NCBI RefSeq assembly: GCF_011694515.1
Contig: NZ_CP050192.1
Location: 419,932 to 483,931, forward strand
Source of the DNA: Mycobacterium sp. DL592
GTDB lineage: Bacteria; Actinomycetota; Actinomycetes; Mycobacteriales; Mycobacteriaceae
Length of the DNA: 64,000 nucleotides
Direction: 5' to 3'
The notes beneath the pieces are model-generated. The model was not told the origin of the DNA. It saw only the letters and a list, made by a program, of their open reading frames with translations, and searched no databases. Every line of letters starts with the position of its first letter. Position 1 is the stretch's first letter. Of the stretch, positions 1 to 8,046 are shown in pieces. The translations under genes were made by a program, and so were the position numbers.

Positions 1-803
1 GCCGAGAGGTACGCGTCCTCGATCAGTTCGGCCGTGTGGGTGAAGTCCAGCGGCGAGACGAGCCGCGGCGCCGGTCCGGGCAGGTACACCACCGGGATGC
101 TCTCGGCCACCAGTGTCGCCTCGGACACCGACTGCGAATGCATGGTCACCAGTGCGGTGTACAGAAGAATGTCGGCGATGGTGTCGGTCGAACGCGGTAG
201 CTGACCGGGGAAGAAGCAGTCCAGCACCACCAGCGAGCGGGCGCCCATCGCGACGGCCTGGCGCATCGGGACGTTGGCCACCACGCCGCCGTCGTAGAGC
301 CGCCGCCCGTCGTGGTCGACGGGCGGGTAGATGCCGGGAATGGCCGAGCTGGCCAACAGCGCCGGCAGCAGGGGCCCCGCCCGAAGCACGTGGGGCTGCG
401 CGGTGGCGACATCGACGGTGACGGCCGCGAACGGCAGGACGAGATCGGCGAAATCCGTGGTGGGACCGAGAAAGTCGGCGATGACGGCTGCCAGCCCGGT
501 GTTGGGGAACAGGTGGGTCTTGACCCGCTGCAACAGCAGCGCCTGGGCGATCAGACCGCCGGGAAACACCTCCTCCCGGGTCATCCGCGCCCACGCGTGG
601 GACAACCGGTTGGCGGCTCCGACCGGGTCGGACGCCAGGACCGCCCCGTTGATCGATCCGACGGAGGTGCCGGCCACGAGGTCGGGACCCAGATCTCGCT
701 CGCTGAGGGCCTGCAACATCCCGACCTGGACCGCACCCAGGCTGCCGCCCCCGCCGAGGACGTAGCCGATCGGATGGGGCAGGTTGACCGCGGTGGACTT
801 CAC
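1..803 (-). CDS. Patatin-like phospholipase (C-terminus outside window)
   Basis: The reading frame is open to the window edge, so the C-terminal end is missing. The first 173 residues carry the full patatin signature: a glycine-rich oxyanion loop GGGGSLG at about residues 17-23, the nucleophile motif GTSVG with Ser47, and the catalytic-dyad motif DGG with Asp171. Families with these motifs hydrolyse acyl ester bonds of lipids. A GTG start at 803 begins 10 bases beyond the stop of the upstream fadE33-like gene, so the gene is probably co-transcribed with the fadD3-fadE31-32-33 run. M. tuberculosis has aspB near this place instead. A role in releasing sterol or lipid esters is only inference from position. 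Confidence 0.85.
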   Translation of the reverse strand, partial: MKSTAVNLPHPIGYVLGGGGSLGAVQVGMLQALSERDLGPDLVAGTSVGSINGAVLASDPVGAANRLSHAWARMTREEVFPGGLIAQALLLQRVKTHLFPNTGLAAVIADFLGPTTDFADLVLPFAAVTVDVATAQPHVLRAGPLLPALLASSAIPGIYPPVDHDGRRLYDGGVVANVPMRQAVAMGARSLVVLDCFFPGQLPRSTDTIADILLYTALVTMHSQSVSEATLVAESIPVVYLPGPAPRLVSPLDFTHTAELIEDAYLS

Positions 804-813
804 CGAAGTCAGG

Positions 814-1773
814 TTAGAACACCTGGGATTCCAGGAGGCGCAGTTGGTCGCGCGGCGGCCCGAACAGCTGGGCGCTGCCGTGCGCCCGTTTGAAGTACAG
901 CTGGATGTCGTGCTCCCAGGTGATGGCGATACCGCCGTGCAACTGGATGGCCTCGCCTGCGACCGTGGTGAACGCCTCGCTCGCCGACAGCCGGGCCAGC
1001 GCCGCCGACGCCCGTGTGGGGTCGGCAACCGCGTCGCCGACCAGGGCCCGCGCCGACTGCACCAACACGTACAGGTCGGCCATCCGGTGCTTGAGCGCCT
1101 GGAAGCTGCCGATCGGCCTGCCGAACTGCACCCGCTCCTTGGTGTAGGCCACCGTCAGCTCCAGACAGCGCGCGGCAGCGCCGACCTGCTCGGCGGCCAG
1201 CAGGATCGCGGCGAGATCGGCCAGGCCGGGATCGTTTCCGATCGGCTCGGTCGATCCGGGGACCACCCGGGCGAGCCGGCGCGTCGGGTCGACGGTCGGT
1301 GTCACCTCGGCGGTGACGTCGTTCCAGCGTTGCAGCCGGGCACCCGCTGAGTCTTTTTCCAAGCCGACCACCACGTCGGCGATGTCGCCGTTGACCACAT
1401 AGTCGGGGTCGAGCGCGACGGCGCCGATCGCCGCGCCCGCGGCCAGTTGTTCCAGCAGTTCGCCGTCAGGTTCGTCGGCGGCCAGCAGTGCGAGCTCGGC
1501 AAGGGTGGTGCCCAGCAGCGGTGTCGGGACCAGTCCGCGGCCCAGCTCCTCGAGAACCGCTGCCGCATCGGCCAATTCACCGCCGGCACCGCCGAGTTCC
1601 TCGGGTACCACGAGCGCGGCGACGCCGACCTGCTCGCACAGCAGCGTCCACAGCGTCTCGTCGTACCCGCGGGGTGACTGCATCGCCTCGCGCACCGCGG
1701 CCGAGGAGGCGTGCTTGTCGATCAGTGCGACGACGGTGTCGCGCAGCATCTGCCGTTCTTCCAGCGATGTCAT
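814..1773 (-). CDS. fadE33: Acyl-CoA dehydrogenase, FadE33-like
   Basis: This 319-residue flavoprotein is of the short acyl-CoA dehydrogenase type found in heterotetrameric steroid enzymes. Its C-terminal half has the family pattern YTKERVQFGRPIGSFQALKHR and, near the end, LHGGIAITWEHDIQLYFKRA. The ATG at 1773 overlaps the stop of the preceding gene as ATGA, so I chose it over an upstream in-frame extension. In M. tuberculosis the block fadE31-fadE32-fadE33 has the same order and sizes. These proteins belong to the KstR2 regulon and act on CoA thioesters from the last two steroid rings. The exact substrate of this subunit cannot be read from sequence. Confidence 0.88.
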   Translation of the reverse strand: MTSLEERQMLRDTVVALIDKHASSAAVREAMQSPRGYDETLWTLLCEQVGVAALVVPEELGGAGGELADAAAVLEELGRGLVPTPLLGTTLAELALLAADEPDGELLEQLAAGAAIGAVALDPDYVVNGDIADVVVGLEKDSAGARLQRWNDVTAEVTPTVDPTRRLARVVPGSTEPIGNDPGLADLAAILLAAEQVGAAARCLELTVAYTKERVQFGRPIGSFQALKHRMADLYVLVQSARALVGDAVADPTRASAALARLSASEAFTTVAGEAIQLHGGIAITWEHDIQLYFKRAHGSAQLFGPPRDQLRLLESQVF

Positions 1774-2726
1774 GCCAGGGCCTCCAGCACGCGACGGCGG
1801 TGGGTGGTGGGGTCGCCCCAGGCCGAATGCAAGGCCTGCACCCGCAGCAGCCACAGCGACAGGTCGTGCTCGGAGGTGAACCCGATGGCGCCGTGGGTCT
1901 GCAGCGACGAACGCGCGGCCAGCAGGGCGGCGTCGGAGGCGGCCGCCTTGGCCGCACTGACGTCGCGGGCGGTGTCCGGTGAGCCGTCGGCCAGCGACAG
2001 GGCTGCGCCGTACACCAGCGGGCGGGCGAGTTCCAGGGCGATGTGCACGTCGGCCAGCTTGTGCTTGATCGCCTGGTAGCTGCCGATGATGCGGCCGAAC
2101 TGGCTGCGCTGCTTGGCATACTCCACCGACATGTCCAGCATCGCCTGGCCCGCGCCGACCAGCTGCGCGGCGGTGGCCAGCGCGCCGAAGTCGAATGCCT
2201 TCGCGACGTCGGCGGCAGAACCTTCGCCTACCCCGTTGACGTCGAACAACTTTCGGGCCGGGTCGACGGACTCGTGCTCGCTGCCGGCGGCGGCGTCGGT
2301 GACCGTGCCGTCGTGAGCCAGCAGTACCAGTCCGGCGAAGTCGGCGTCGGCGGCGCGGGGCACCGCAGGCGGCAGCGCCACCGTGGCGATGAGCTCACCG
2401 GCGGCCAGCGCGGCGGAGCGCTCGTCGTCGGCGAGCAGAACCGGTGCCACCGCGATGGATTCGGCCACCGGGCCGGGCACGCACCAGCGGCCCAGCGCCT
2501 CGAGTGCGACGACCAGGTCCACCGGGTGGGCCTCGATACCGTCGAACTTCTCCGCAACGGCCAGGGCGGTGACGCCGAGGTCGGTCAACGTCGCCCAGAC
2601 CTTGCGTCCCGGGGCGGTGTCGCCCTGTCCCCAGGCCCGCACCGCGCTGGGTACGTCGGCGGCTCCCAGGGCGGCGTCGATGCTCGCCGCGAAGTCCCGC
2701 TGCTGTTCGTCGAGTGCGAATTTCAT
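1770..2726 (-). CDS. fadE32: Acyl-CoA dehydrogenase, FadE32-like
   Basis: A 318-residue acyl-CoA dehydrogenase-family protein with the conserved C-terminal segment YAKQRSQFGRIIGSYQAIKHK and the terminal LQTHGAIGFTSEHDLSLWLLR. It overlaps fadE31 upstream and fadE33 downstream by ATGA-type junctions, so the three are probably translated coupled and assemble together. In the KstR2 pathway of M. tuberculosis the orthologous FadE31/32/33 set is thought to dehydrogenate ring-opened methyl-oxo-octanedioyl-type CoA thioesters late in C/D-ring degradation. Assignment as FadE32 rests on length and gene order; paralogues are similar enough that this is not certain. Confidence 0.88.
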   Translation of the reverse strand: MKFALDEQQRDFAASIDAALGAADVPSAVRAWGQGDTAPGRKVWATLTDLGVTALAVAEKFDGIEAHPVDLVVALEALGRWCVPGPVAESIAVAPVLLADDERSAALAAGELIATVALPPAVPRAADADFAGLVLLAHDGTVTDAAAGSEHESVDPARKLFDVNGVGEGSAADVAKAFDFGALATAAQLVGAGQAMLDMSVEYAKQRSQFGRIIGSYQAIKHKLADVHIALELARPLVYGAALSLADGSPDTARDVSAAKAAASDAALLAARSSLQTHGAIGFTSEHDLSLWLLRVQALHSAWGDPTTHRRRVLEALA

Positions 2727-3877
2727 TTCGTCTTCCCAGAGCTCGCGGAGGGTTCCTTGGGCAGCCCGAGCAGTCGCTCGGCGATGATGTTGCGCTGAAT
2801 CTCATTGGTGCCGGCGTAGATCGGGCCACCCAACGCAAACAGCAGACCGTCGGTCCATGAGTCGGCGAGTTCGGCATCCGCCCCGCGAAGCTCCAGTGCG
2901 GTCTGGTGCAGTGCTACGTCGAGATCTGACCAGAACACCTTGGTGACTGACGACTCGGCGCCCAGCTCACCGCCCTGGGACAGCCGGGTGACGGTGCCGA
3001 ACGTGTGCAGTCGATAGGCCTGCGCCTTGATCCAGGCGTCGGCCACCCGGTCGGCGTAGGCGGGGTCGGAGCCGTGTGACGTCCATGCGTCAACCAGCCG
3101 CTCGGCCGGAGCCAGGAAACGCGCCGGGCTGCGCAACGACATGCCCCGCTCATTGCTGGTGGTGCTCATCGCGGCCCGCCAGCCTTCGTGCACCGAGCCG
3201 ATCACGTCGTGGTCGGGCACGAATACGTTGTCCAGGAAGATCTCTCCGAACCCGGTGTCGCCACCGAGCTGGGCGATCGGGCGCACGGTCACGCCGTCGG
3301 CCTTGAGGTCGAACATGAAATAGGTCAGTCCGCGATGGCGCTCGGCGCTCGGGTCCGACCGGAACAACCCGAACCCGCGGTCGCCGAACGGTGCCCGGCT
3401 GCTCCAGATCTTCTGGCCGTTGAGCAGCCAGCCGCCCTCGGTCTGGGTCGCGGTCGAGCGCAGCGAGGCCAGGTCGCTACCGGACTCCGGCTCCGACCAG
3501 GCCTGGGCCCAGATCTCTTCGCCGCTGGCCATTTTCGGCAGCACCCGGTCCAGCTGCTCCTCGGAGCCGTGCGCGAACAGCGTCGGCGCCAGCATGGAGG
3601 TGCCGTTGGCGCTGGCGCGTCCTGGCGCTCCGGCGCGGAAGTACTCCTCCTCGTAGACGACCCACTGCAGCAGGCTCGCGTCCCGGCCGCCGTATTTCTT
3701 CGGCCAGGTGATCACCGACAGCCCGGCGTCGAACAACACCTTGTCCCAGTGCCGGTGCTGCTCGAAACCCTCGGCGGTGTCGTAGGACTTGGTCGGGAAC
3801 GAGGCCTTGTTGGCGGCCAGGAAGTCGCGCACCTCGTCGCGGAACTCGCGGGTGGCGTCGTCGTAACTGAGATCCAT
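2723..3877 (-). CDS. fadE31: Acyl-CoA dehydrogenase, FadE31-like
   Basis: This is a full-length acyl-CoA dehydrogenase of 384 residues, with the middle beta-domain motif SEPESGSDLASLRSTA at about residues 133-148 and the C-terminal GPIYAGTNEIQRNIIAERLLG that is typical of the catalytic-type subunits. The ATG at 3877 overlaps the fadD3 stop by one base (TGATG). It is therefore the first of three FadE genes translated behind fadD3. It probably pairs with a FadE32/33-type short subunit. It is expected to be under KstR2 control through the operator at 5480-5493. Confidence 0.9.
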   Translation of the reverse strand: MDLSYDDATREFRDEVRDFLAANKASFPTKSYDTAEGFEQHRHWDKVLFDAGLSVITWPKKYGGRDASLLQWVVYEEEYFRAGAPGRASANGTSMLAPTLFAHGSEEQLDRVLPKMASGEEIWAQAWSEPESGSDLASLRSTATQTEGGWLLNGQKIWSSRAPFGDRGFGLFRSDPSAERHRGLTYFMFDLKADGVTVRPIAQLGGDTGFGEIFLDNVFVPDHDVIGSVHEGWRAAMSTTSNERGMSLRSPARFLAPAERLVDAWTSHGSDPAYADRVADAWIKAQAYRLHTFGTVTRLSQGGELGAESSVTKVFWSDLDVALHQTALELRGADAELADSWTDGLLFALGGPIYAGTNEIQRNIIAERLLGLPKEPSASSGKTK

Positions 3878-5418
3878 CAGACCATCTCTCGCAGTGTGGG
3901 TTTGACCACTTTTCCGCCGGGGTTGCGGGGCAGTGCTGCCAGGAACACCACCGATCGTGGTGCTTTGAAGTTCGCCAGGTGCTTACGGGTGTAGTCGATG
4001 ACCGCCTGCTCGTCGAGCTCGCTGTCGGGCCGTCGCACGATGAACGCCCTGCCGACCTCGCCGAGCCGCTCGTCGGGCACGCCGATCACCGCTGCGTCGG
4101 CGACACCGTCGAGGCGGGCCAGTACTTGCTCGATCTCGGCGGGGTAGACGTTGAAGCCGCCGCAGATGTACATGTCCTTGAGGCGGTCGGTGATGCGCAG
4201 ATTGCCTGCGGCGTCGACTGTTCCGATATCGCCGGTGTGCAGCCAGCCCTCGGTGTCGATGGCGGCCTCGGTGGCGGCCGGATCGTCGAGATAGCCGAGC
4301 ATCACGTTGGGTCCGCGCAGCAGCACCTCGCCGGCCCCCCCTGAATCCGGTGAGTCGATCCGCAGCTCGAAGTCGGCGATCGGTCGCCCGCACGTCGTCG
4401 CCACGGTGACCGCGTCGTCGTCGGCCCGGCACATGGTGCCGAATCCGCTTGCCTCCGTGAGCCCGTAGGCCGTCAGCACGATGTCGAAGTCGAGTTCGGC
4501 CTGCATGCGCTCGATGAGCACCACCGGGACGGTCGCCGCGCCGGTGACCGCGAACCGCAGCGAGCTCAGGTCGTAGTCCTTGCGGGCCGGGTGGTCGAGC
4601 AGGGTCTGGAAGATCGTCGGCGGCCCGGGCAGCACGGTCACCCGGTGGTCCTGGACGATCCGGAAGGCCTGCTCGGGGTCGAAGGTCAGCTGCGGGATCA
4701 GAGCGGCCCCGGTCTGTAGGCAGGCCAGGATGGCGGCCTTGAAGCCGAAGTTGTGGAAGAACGGGTTGATGCACAGGTAGCGGTCGGCACTGGTGAGCTG
4801 ACCGCACGCCGCCCACGCGGCCGGCGCCGCCAGGGACTGCCGATGTGCACAGAGGACGCCTTTGCTGCGACCCGTGGTGCCCGAGGTGAACAGGATGTCG
4901 GAGACGTCGTCGCCGGACAGTGCAGCGGCACGGCGGTCGACCTCCGAAGCGGGTGCTTTCGGGCCCGCCATGAACTCGTCCCATGTCCCGTCGTCGGTAT
5001 CGAGGGGCACCCGCACGATGTGGCGCAGATCGGGCAGCGCGGCGAGGTCGAGGTCGGCGACGCGGTCGGTGTCGAGGAAGCGGCCCATCGCGATCAGCAG
5101 CGGCGCATGCGTGCGGGCCAGGATGTCGGATGCCTCCGCGGCGGTGTAGCGGGTGTTGAGGGGAACCACCACGGCGCCGGCGTAATGGGTGGCCAAGCAG
5201 GCGACCACCCAGTGCCAGGTGTTCGGCGACCAGATCGCTACCCGGTCGCCGGCGGCGACCCCGAGCGCGATCATGGCCGCGGCGGCCTGGCGCACTTCCT
5301 CGCGCAGTTCGGCGAAGGTGAAGGTGCGCTCCTCGGTGACCAACGCCTCCCGGTCGCCCAGTTCGCGGGCCATCCGGTCCAGCACAGCGGGCGTCGTGCG
5401 CGGGTCGCTGCGCTCCAT
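3877..5418 (-). CDS. fadD3: HIP-CoA ligase FadD3
   Basis: FadD3 is the acyl-CoA synthetase that activates HIP, the methylhexahydroindanedione propanoate left after ring A/B removal, and so starts C/D-ring degradation. The 513-residue protein has the AMP-binding signature LFTSGTTGRSKG at about residues 177-188, the YGLTEASG motif near residue 315, GWLHTGDIG and the terminal hinge region RLKDMYICGGFNVYPAE, and a C-terminal GGKVVKP lysine. The start at 5418 follows an AAAGGAG ribosome site with a 5-base gap; an upstream in-frame ATG lacks one. The first residues MERSDPR are encoded by a copy of the short repeat also found at 17604, 25480 and 39333. Confidence 0.95.
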   Translation of the reverse strand: MERSDPRTTPAVLDRMARELGDREALVTEERTFTFAELREEVRQAAAAMIALGVAAGDRVAIWSPNTWHWVVACLATHYAGAVVVPLNTRYTAAEASDILARTHAPLLIAMGRFLDTDRVADLDLAALPDLRHIVRVPLDTDDGTWDEFMAGPKAPASEVDRRAAALSGDDVSDILFTSGTTGRSKGVLCAHRQSLAAPAAWAACGQLTSADRYLCINPFFHNFGFKAAILACLQTGAALIPQLTFDPEQAFRIVQDHRVTVLPGPPTIFQTLLDHPARKDYDLSSLRFAVTGAATVPVVLIERMQAELDFDIVLTAYGLTEASGFGTMCRADDDAVTVATTCGRPIADFELRIDSPDSGGAGEVLLRGPNVMLGYLDDPAATEAAIDTEGWLHTGDIGTVDAAGNLRITDRLKDMYICGGFNVYPAEIEQVLARLDGVADAAVIGVPDERLGEVGRAFIVRRPDSELDEQAVIDYTRKHLANFKAPRSVVFLAALPRNPGGKVVKPTLREMV

Positions 5419-5479
5419 CAATGCTCCTTTGGTCTTGCTCATCACGGTCTCGCGCCGTCATCACCGACCGGGCTAACAA

Positions 5480-5493
5480 AGCAAGTGCTTGGT
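5480..5493. promoter_or_regulatory. KstR2 operator between fadD3 and fadE30
   Basis: The 14-mer AGCAAGTGCTTGGT fits the KstR2 consensus AnCAAGnnCTTGnT. It lies in the only gap between divergent fadD3 and fadE30, so one site can control both units. On the plus strand a TAGGTT hexamer overlaps its right end and could be the -10 box of fadE30, leaving almost no leader before the GTG start. Confidence 0.85.
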
Positions 5494-5509
5494 AGGTTAG
5501 CCTACAGGG

Positions 5510-6658
5510 GTGATAACGGTCGAGGAGTTCCGGGCTGAGGTCCGCGAGTGGCTGGCCGACAACCTGGTCGGCGAATACGCCGCACTCAAGGGTCTCGGCG
5601 GCCCCGGGCGCGAACACGAAGCCTTCGAAGAGCGGCTGGCCTGGAACCGCCATCTGGCGGCGGCCGGACTGACCTGCCTGGGCTGGCCCGTCGAGCACGG
5701 CGGCCGCGGTCTGTCGGTGGCGCACCGCGTCGCCTTCTACGAGGAGTACGCCAAGGCCGATGCCCCGGACAAGGTGAACCACCTGGGTGAGGAACTGCTC
5801 GGGCCCACCCTGATCGCCTTCGGAACTCCCGAGCAGCAGAAGCGGTTCCTGCCGCACATCCTCGATGTCACCGAGCTGTGGTCACAGGGCTACTCCGAGC
5901 CCGGCGCGGGTAGCGACCTGGCCAACGTCGCGACCTCGGCGGTGCTCGACGGGGACCACTGGGTCATCAACGGCCAGAAGGTGTGGACGTCGCTGGCGCA
6001 CTGGGCGCAATGGTGTTTCGTGGTGGCCCGCACCGAGAAGGGCTCCAAGCGGCACGCCGGTCTGTCCTTCCTGCTGGTGCCGCTCGATCAGCCCGGCGTG
6101 GAGATCCGCCCGATCATTCAGCTGACCGGTGACTCGGAGTTCAACGAGGTGTTCTTCACCGATGCCCGCGCCGACGCCGGCCTGGTGGTGGGCGAGCCGG
6201 GCGACGGCTGGCGGGTGGCCATGGGGTTGCTGACGTTCGAGCGCGGTGTCTCGACGCTGGGCCAGCAGATCCGTTATGCCCGTGAGCTTTCCGGTGTCGT
6301 CGAGTTGGCCAAGGCCAACGGAGCGATCGACGATCCGCTGATCCGGGAGCGGCTCACCCGGGCCTGGGCGGGTCTGCAGACGATGCGCTCCTTCGCGTTG
6401 GCGACCATGGACGTCGAACAGCCCGGTCAGGACAACGTCTCGAAACTGCTGTGGGCGAACTGGCATCGCGACCTCGGCGAGCTGGCGATGGACATCCAGG
6501 GCAAGTCCGGCCTGCTGATGGCCGGCGGCGAGTTCGACGAGTGGCAGCGGCTGTTCCTGTTCTCCCGCGCCGATACCATTTACGGCGGCTCCAACGAGAT
6601 CCAACGCAACATCATCGCCGAGCGGGTGCTCGGCCTACCGCGAGAGGCGAAGGGCTAG
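5510..6658 (+). CDS. fadE30: Acyl-CoA dehydrogenase FadE30
   Basis: FadE30 is an acyl-CoA dehydrogenase acting on the CoA thioester of 5-hydroxy-HIP, the step after FadD3 in C/D-ring catabolism. The 382-residue protein shows YSEPGAGSDLANVATSA at about residues 128-144, the FTD/NEVFF loop near 205, and the C-terminal YGGSNEIQRNIIAERVLGLPRE, all standard for active homomeric-type FadE enzymes. The GTG start sits 17 bases after the KstR2 operator, and a putative -10 box just upstream suggests a leaderless or nearly leaderless transcript. It is the first gene of the fadE30-ipdF-kstR2-fadA6 operon. Confidence 0.93.
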   Translation: MITVEEFRAEVREWLADNLVGEYAALKGLGGPGREHEAFEERLAWNRHLAAAGLTCLGWPVEHGGRGLSVAHRVAFYEEYAKADAPDKVNHLGEELLGPTLIAFGTPEQQKRFLPHILDVTELWSQGYSEPGAGSDLANVATSAVLDGDHWVINGQKVWTSLAHWAQWCFVVARTEKGSKRHAGLSFLLVPLDQPGVEIRPIIQLTGDSEFNEVFFTDARADAGLVVGEPGDGWRVAMGLLTFERGVSTLGQQIRYARELSGVVELAKANGAIDDPLIRERLTRAWAGLQTMRSFALATMDVEQPGQDNVSKLLWANWHRDLGELAMDIQGKSGLLMAGGEFDEWQRLFLFSRADTIYGGSNEIQRNIIAERVLGLPREAKG

Positions 6659-7449
6659 TGAGCTCATTGGCGGATGTGCCGCAGGAGGTCGCCGGCCACG
6701 GTCTGCTGACCGGCAAGGTCGTCGTGGTCACGGCGGCGGCGGGCACCGGCATCGGTTCGGCGACAGCGCGTCGTGCGCTGGCCGAAGGCGCCGACGTCGT
6801 CATCTCCGATCACCACGAACGCCGGCTCGGTGAGACCCGGGACCAGCTCGCCGAACTCGGCCTCGGCCGGGTGGAGAGCGTCGTGTGCGACGTCACGTCC
6901 ACCGCGCAGGTCGACGCGCTGATCGCCTCGACCACCGCCCGGATGGGGCGCCTGGACGTGCTGGTCAACAACGCCGGCCTCGGTGGTGAGACGCCCGTGG
7001 TCGACATGACCGACGAGGAGTGGGACCGCGTTCTCAACGTCACGCTGACCTCGGTGATGCGGGCGACGCGGGCAGCGCTGCGGTATTTCCGAGAGGCCGG
7101 ACAAGGCGGCGTGATCGTCAACAACGCCAGTGTGCTCGGCTGGCGCGCACAGCACTCGCAGTCGCACTACGCCGCGGCCAAGGCCGGCGTTATGGCCCTG
7201 ACTCGTTGCAGCGCAATCGAAGCCGTCGAGTTCGGGGTGCGGATCAACGCGGTGTCCCCGAGCATCGCCCGGCACAAGTTCCTCGAGAAGGTCAGCTCGA
7301 CCGACCTGCTGGATCGGCTGTCGGAGGGCGAGGCTTTCGGCCGGGCCGCCGAGCCGTGGGAGATCGCCTCCACGATCGCCTTCCTGGCCAGTGACTACTC
7401 GAGTTACCTCACCGGCGAAGTGATTTCGGTATCGAGCCAGCACCCATGA
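6658..7449 (+). CDS. ipdF: SDR oxidoreductase, IpdF-like (Rv3559c type)
   Basis: A 263-residue short-chain dehydrogenase. It has the nucleotide-binding segment TAAAGTGIGSATA at about residues 25-37, NNAG near residue 104 and the catalytic Ser plus YAAAK pair around residues 155-178. The GTG start overlaps the fadE30 stop by one base (TAGTG), giving the 262-263 residue length of the M. tuberculosis Rv3559c protein. In the HIP pathway IpdF is described as oxidising the ring hydroxyl of the unsaturated hydroxyindanone CoA ester to a ketone. The symbol is assigned from gene order and from my recollection that ipdF is Rv3559c. Confidence 0.85.
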   Translation: MSSLADVPQEVAGHGLLTGKVVVVTAAAGTGIGSATARRALAEGADVVISDHHERRLGETRDQLAELGLGRVESVVCDVTSTAQVDALIASTTARMGRLDVLVNNAGLGGETPVVDMTDEEWDRVLNVTLTSVMRATRAALRYFREAGQGGVIVNNASVLGWRAQHSQSHYAAAKAGVMALTRCSAIEAVEFGVRINAVSPSIARHKFLEKVSSTDLLDRLSEGEAFGRAAEPWEIASTIAFLASDYSSYLTGEVISVSSQHP

Positions 7450-8036
7450 CAGAACAGCCGGTCAGCCGTCGCGACGAGCTTCTCGATCTCGCCGCGACCA
7501 TGTTCGCCGAACGCGGTCTGCGCGCCACCACCGTGCGCGACATCGCCGATTCGGCGGGCATCCTGTCCGGCAGCCTGTATCACCACTTCAAGAGCAAAGA
7601 GCAGATGGTCGAGGAGGTCCTGCGCGACTTCCTGGACTGGCTGTTCGGCCGCTACCAGGAGATCGTCGAGTCCGAACCCAACCCGCTGGAACGGCTCAAG
7701 GGGCTGTTCATGACGTCGTTCGAGGCCATCGAGGACCGGCACGCTCAGGTGGTCATCTACCAGGACGAGGCCAAACGGCTGTCCTCGCTGCCGCAGTTCG
7801 ACTTCGTCGACACCCGAAACAAAGAGCAGCGCAAGATGTGGCTGGACCTGCTCAACGAAGGCATTGAGCAGGGCTGCTTCCGGCCCGACATCGACGTCGA
7901 CGTGGTGTACCGCTTCATCCGCGACACCACCTGGGTATCCGTGCGCTGGTATCAGCCCGGTGGCCCGCTGACGGCTGAAGAGGTTGGCCGCCAATACCTT
8001 TCCATCGTCCTCGGCGGAATAGCCGCCCCAAAGTAA
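7446..8036 (+). CDS. kstR2: TetR-family repressor KstR2
   Basis: KstR2 represses the HIP-degradation regulon and is released by HIP-CoA. This 196-residue protein has an N-terminal TetR helix-turn-helix (residues about 9-55, with MFAERGLRATTVRDIADSAG and SGSLYHHFKSKEQM) and a helical ligand domain. It overlaps ipdF by ATGA, so it is made from the same transcript it regulates through the operator at 5480-5493. A second operator at 22907-22920 lies in the ipdAB-echA20 region. In M. tuberculosis a PPE gene separates kstR2 from the upstream SDR gene; here they overlap directly. Confidence 0.95.
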   Translation: MTEQPVSRRDELLDLAATMFAERGLRATTVRDIADSAGILSGSLYHHFKSKEQMVEEVLRDFLDWLFGRYQEIVESEPNPLERLKGLFMTSFEAIEDRHAQVVIYQDEAKRLSSLPQFDFVDTRNKEQRKMWLDLLNEGIEQGCFRPDIDVDVVYRFIRDTTWVSVRWYQPGGPLTAEEVGRQYLSIVLGGIAAPK

Positions 8037-8046
8037 GGAGATCGAC

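Noticed and set aside
814..828. TTAGAACACCTGG resembles half of a KstR box.
   Set aside because: The right half-site is missing and the bases encode the last residues and stop of fadE33.
3983..5857. A very long open frame on the minus strand across fadD3 and fadE30.
   Set aside because: It is an Arg/Pro/Gly-rich shadow of fadD3 in another frame, crosses the KstR2 operator and matches no family.
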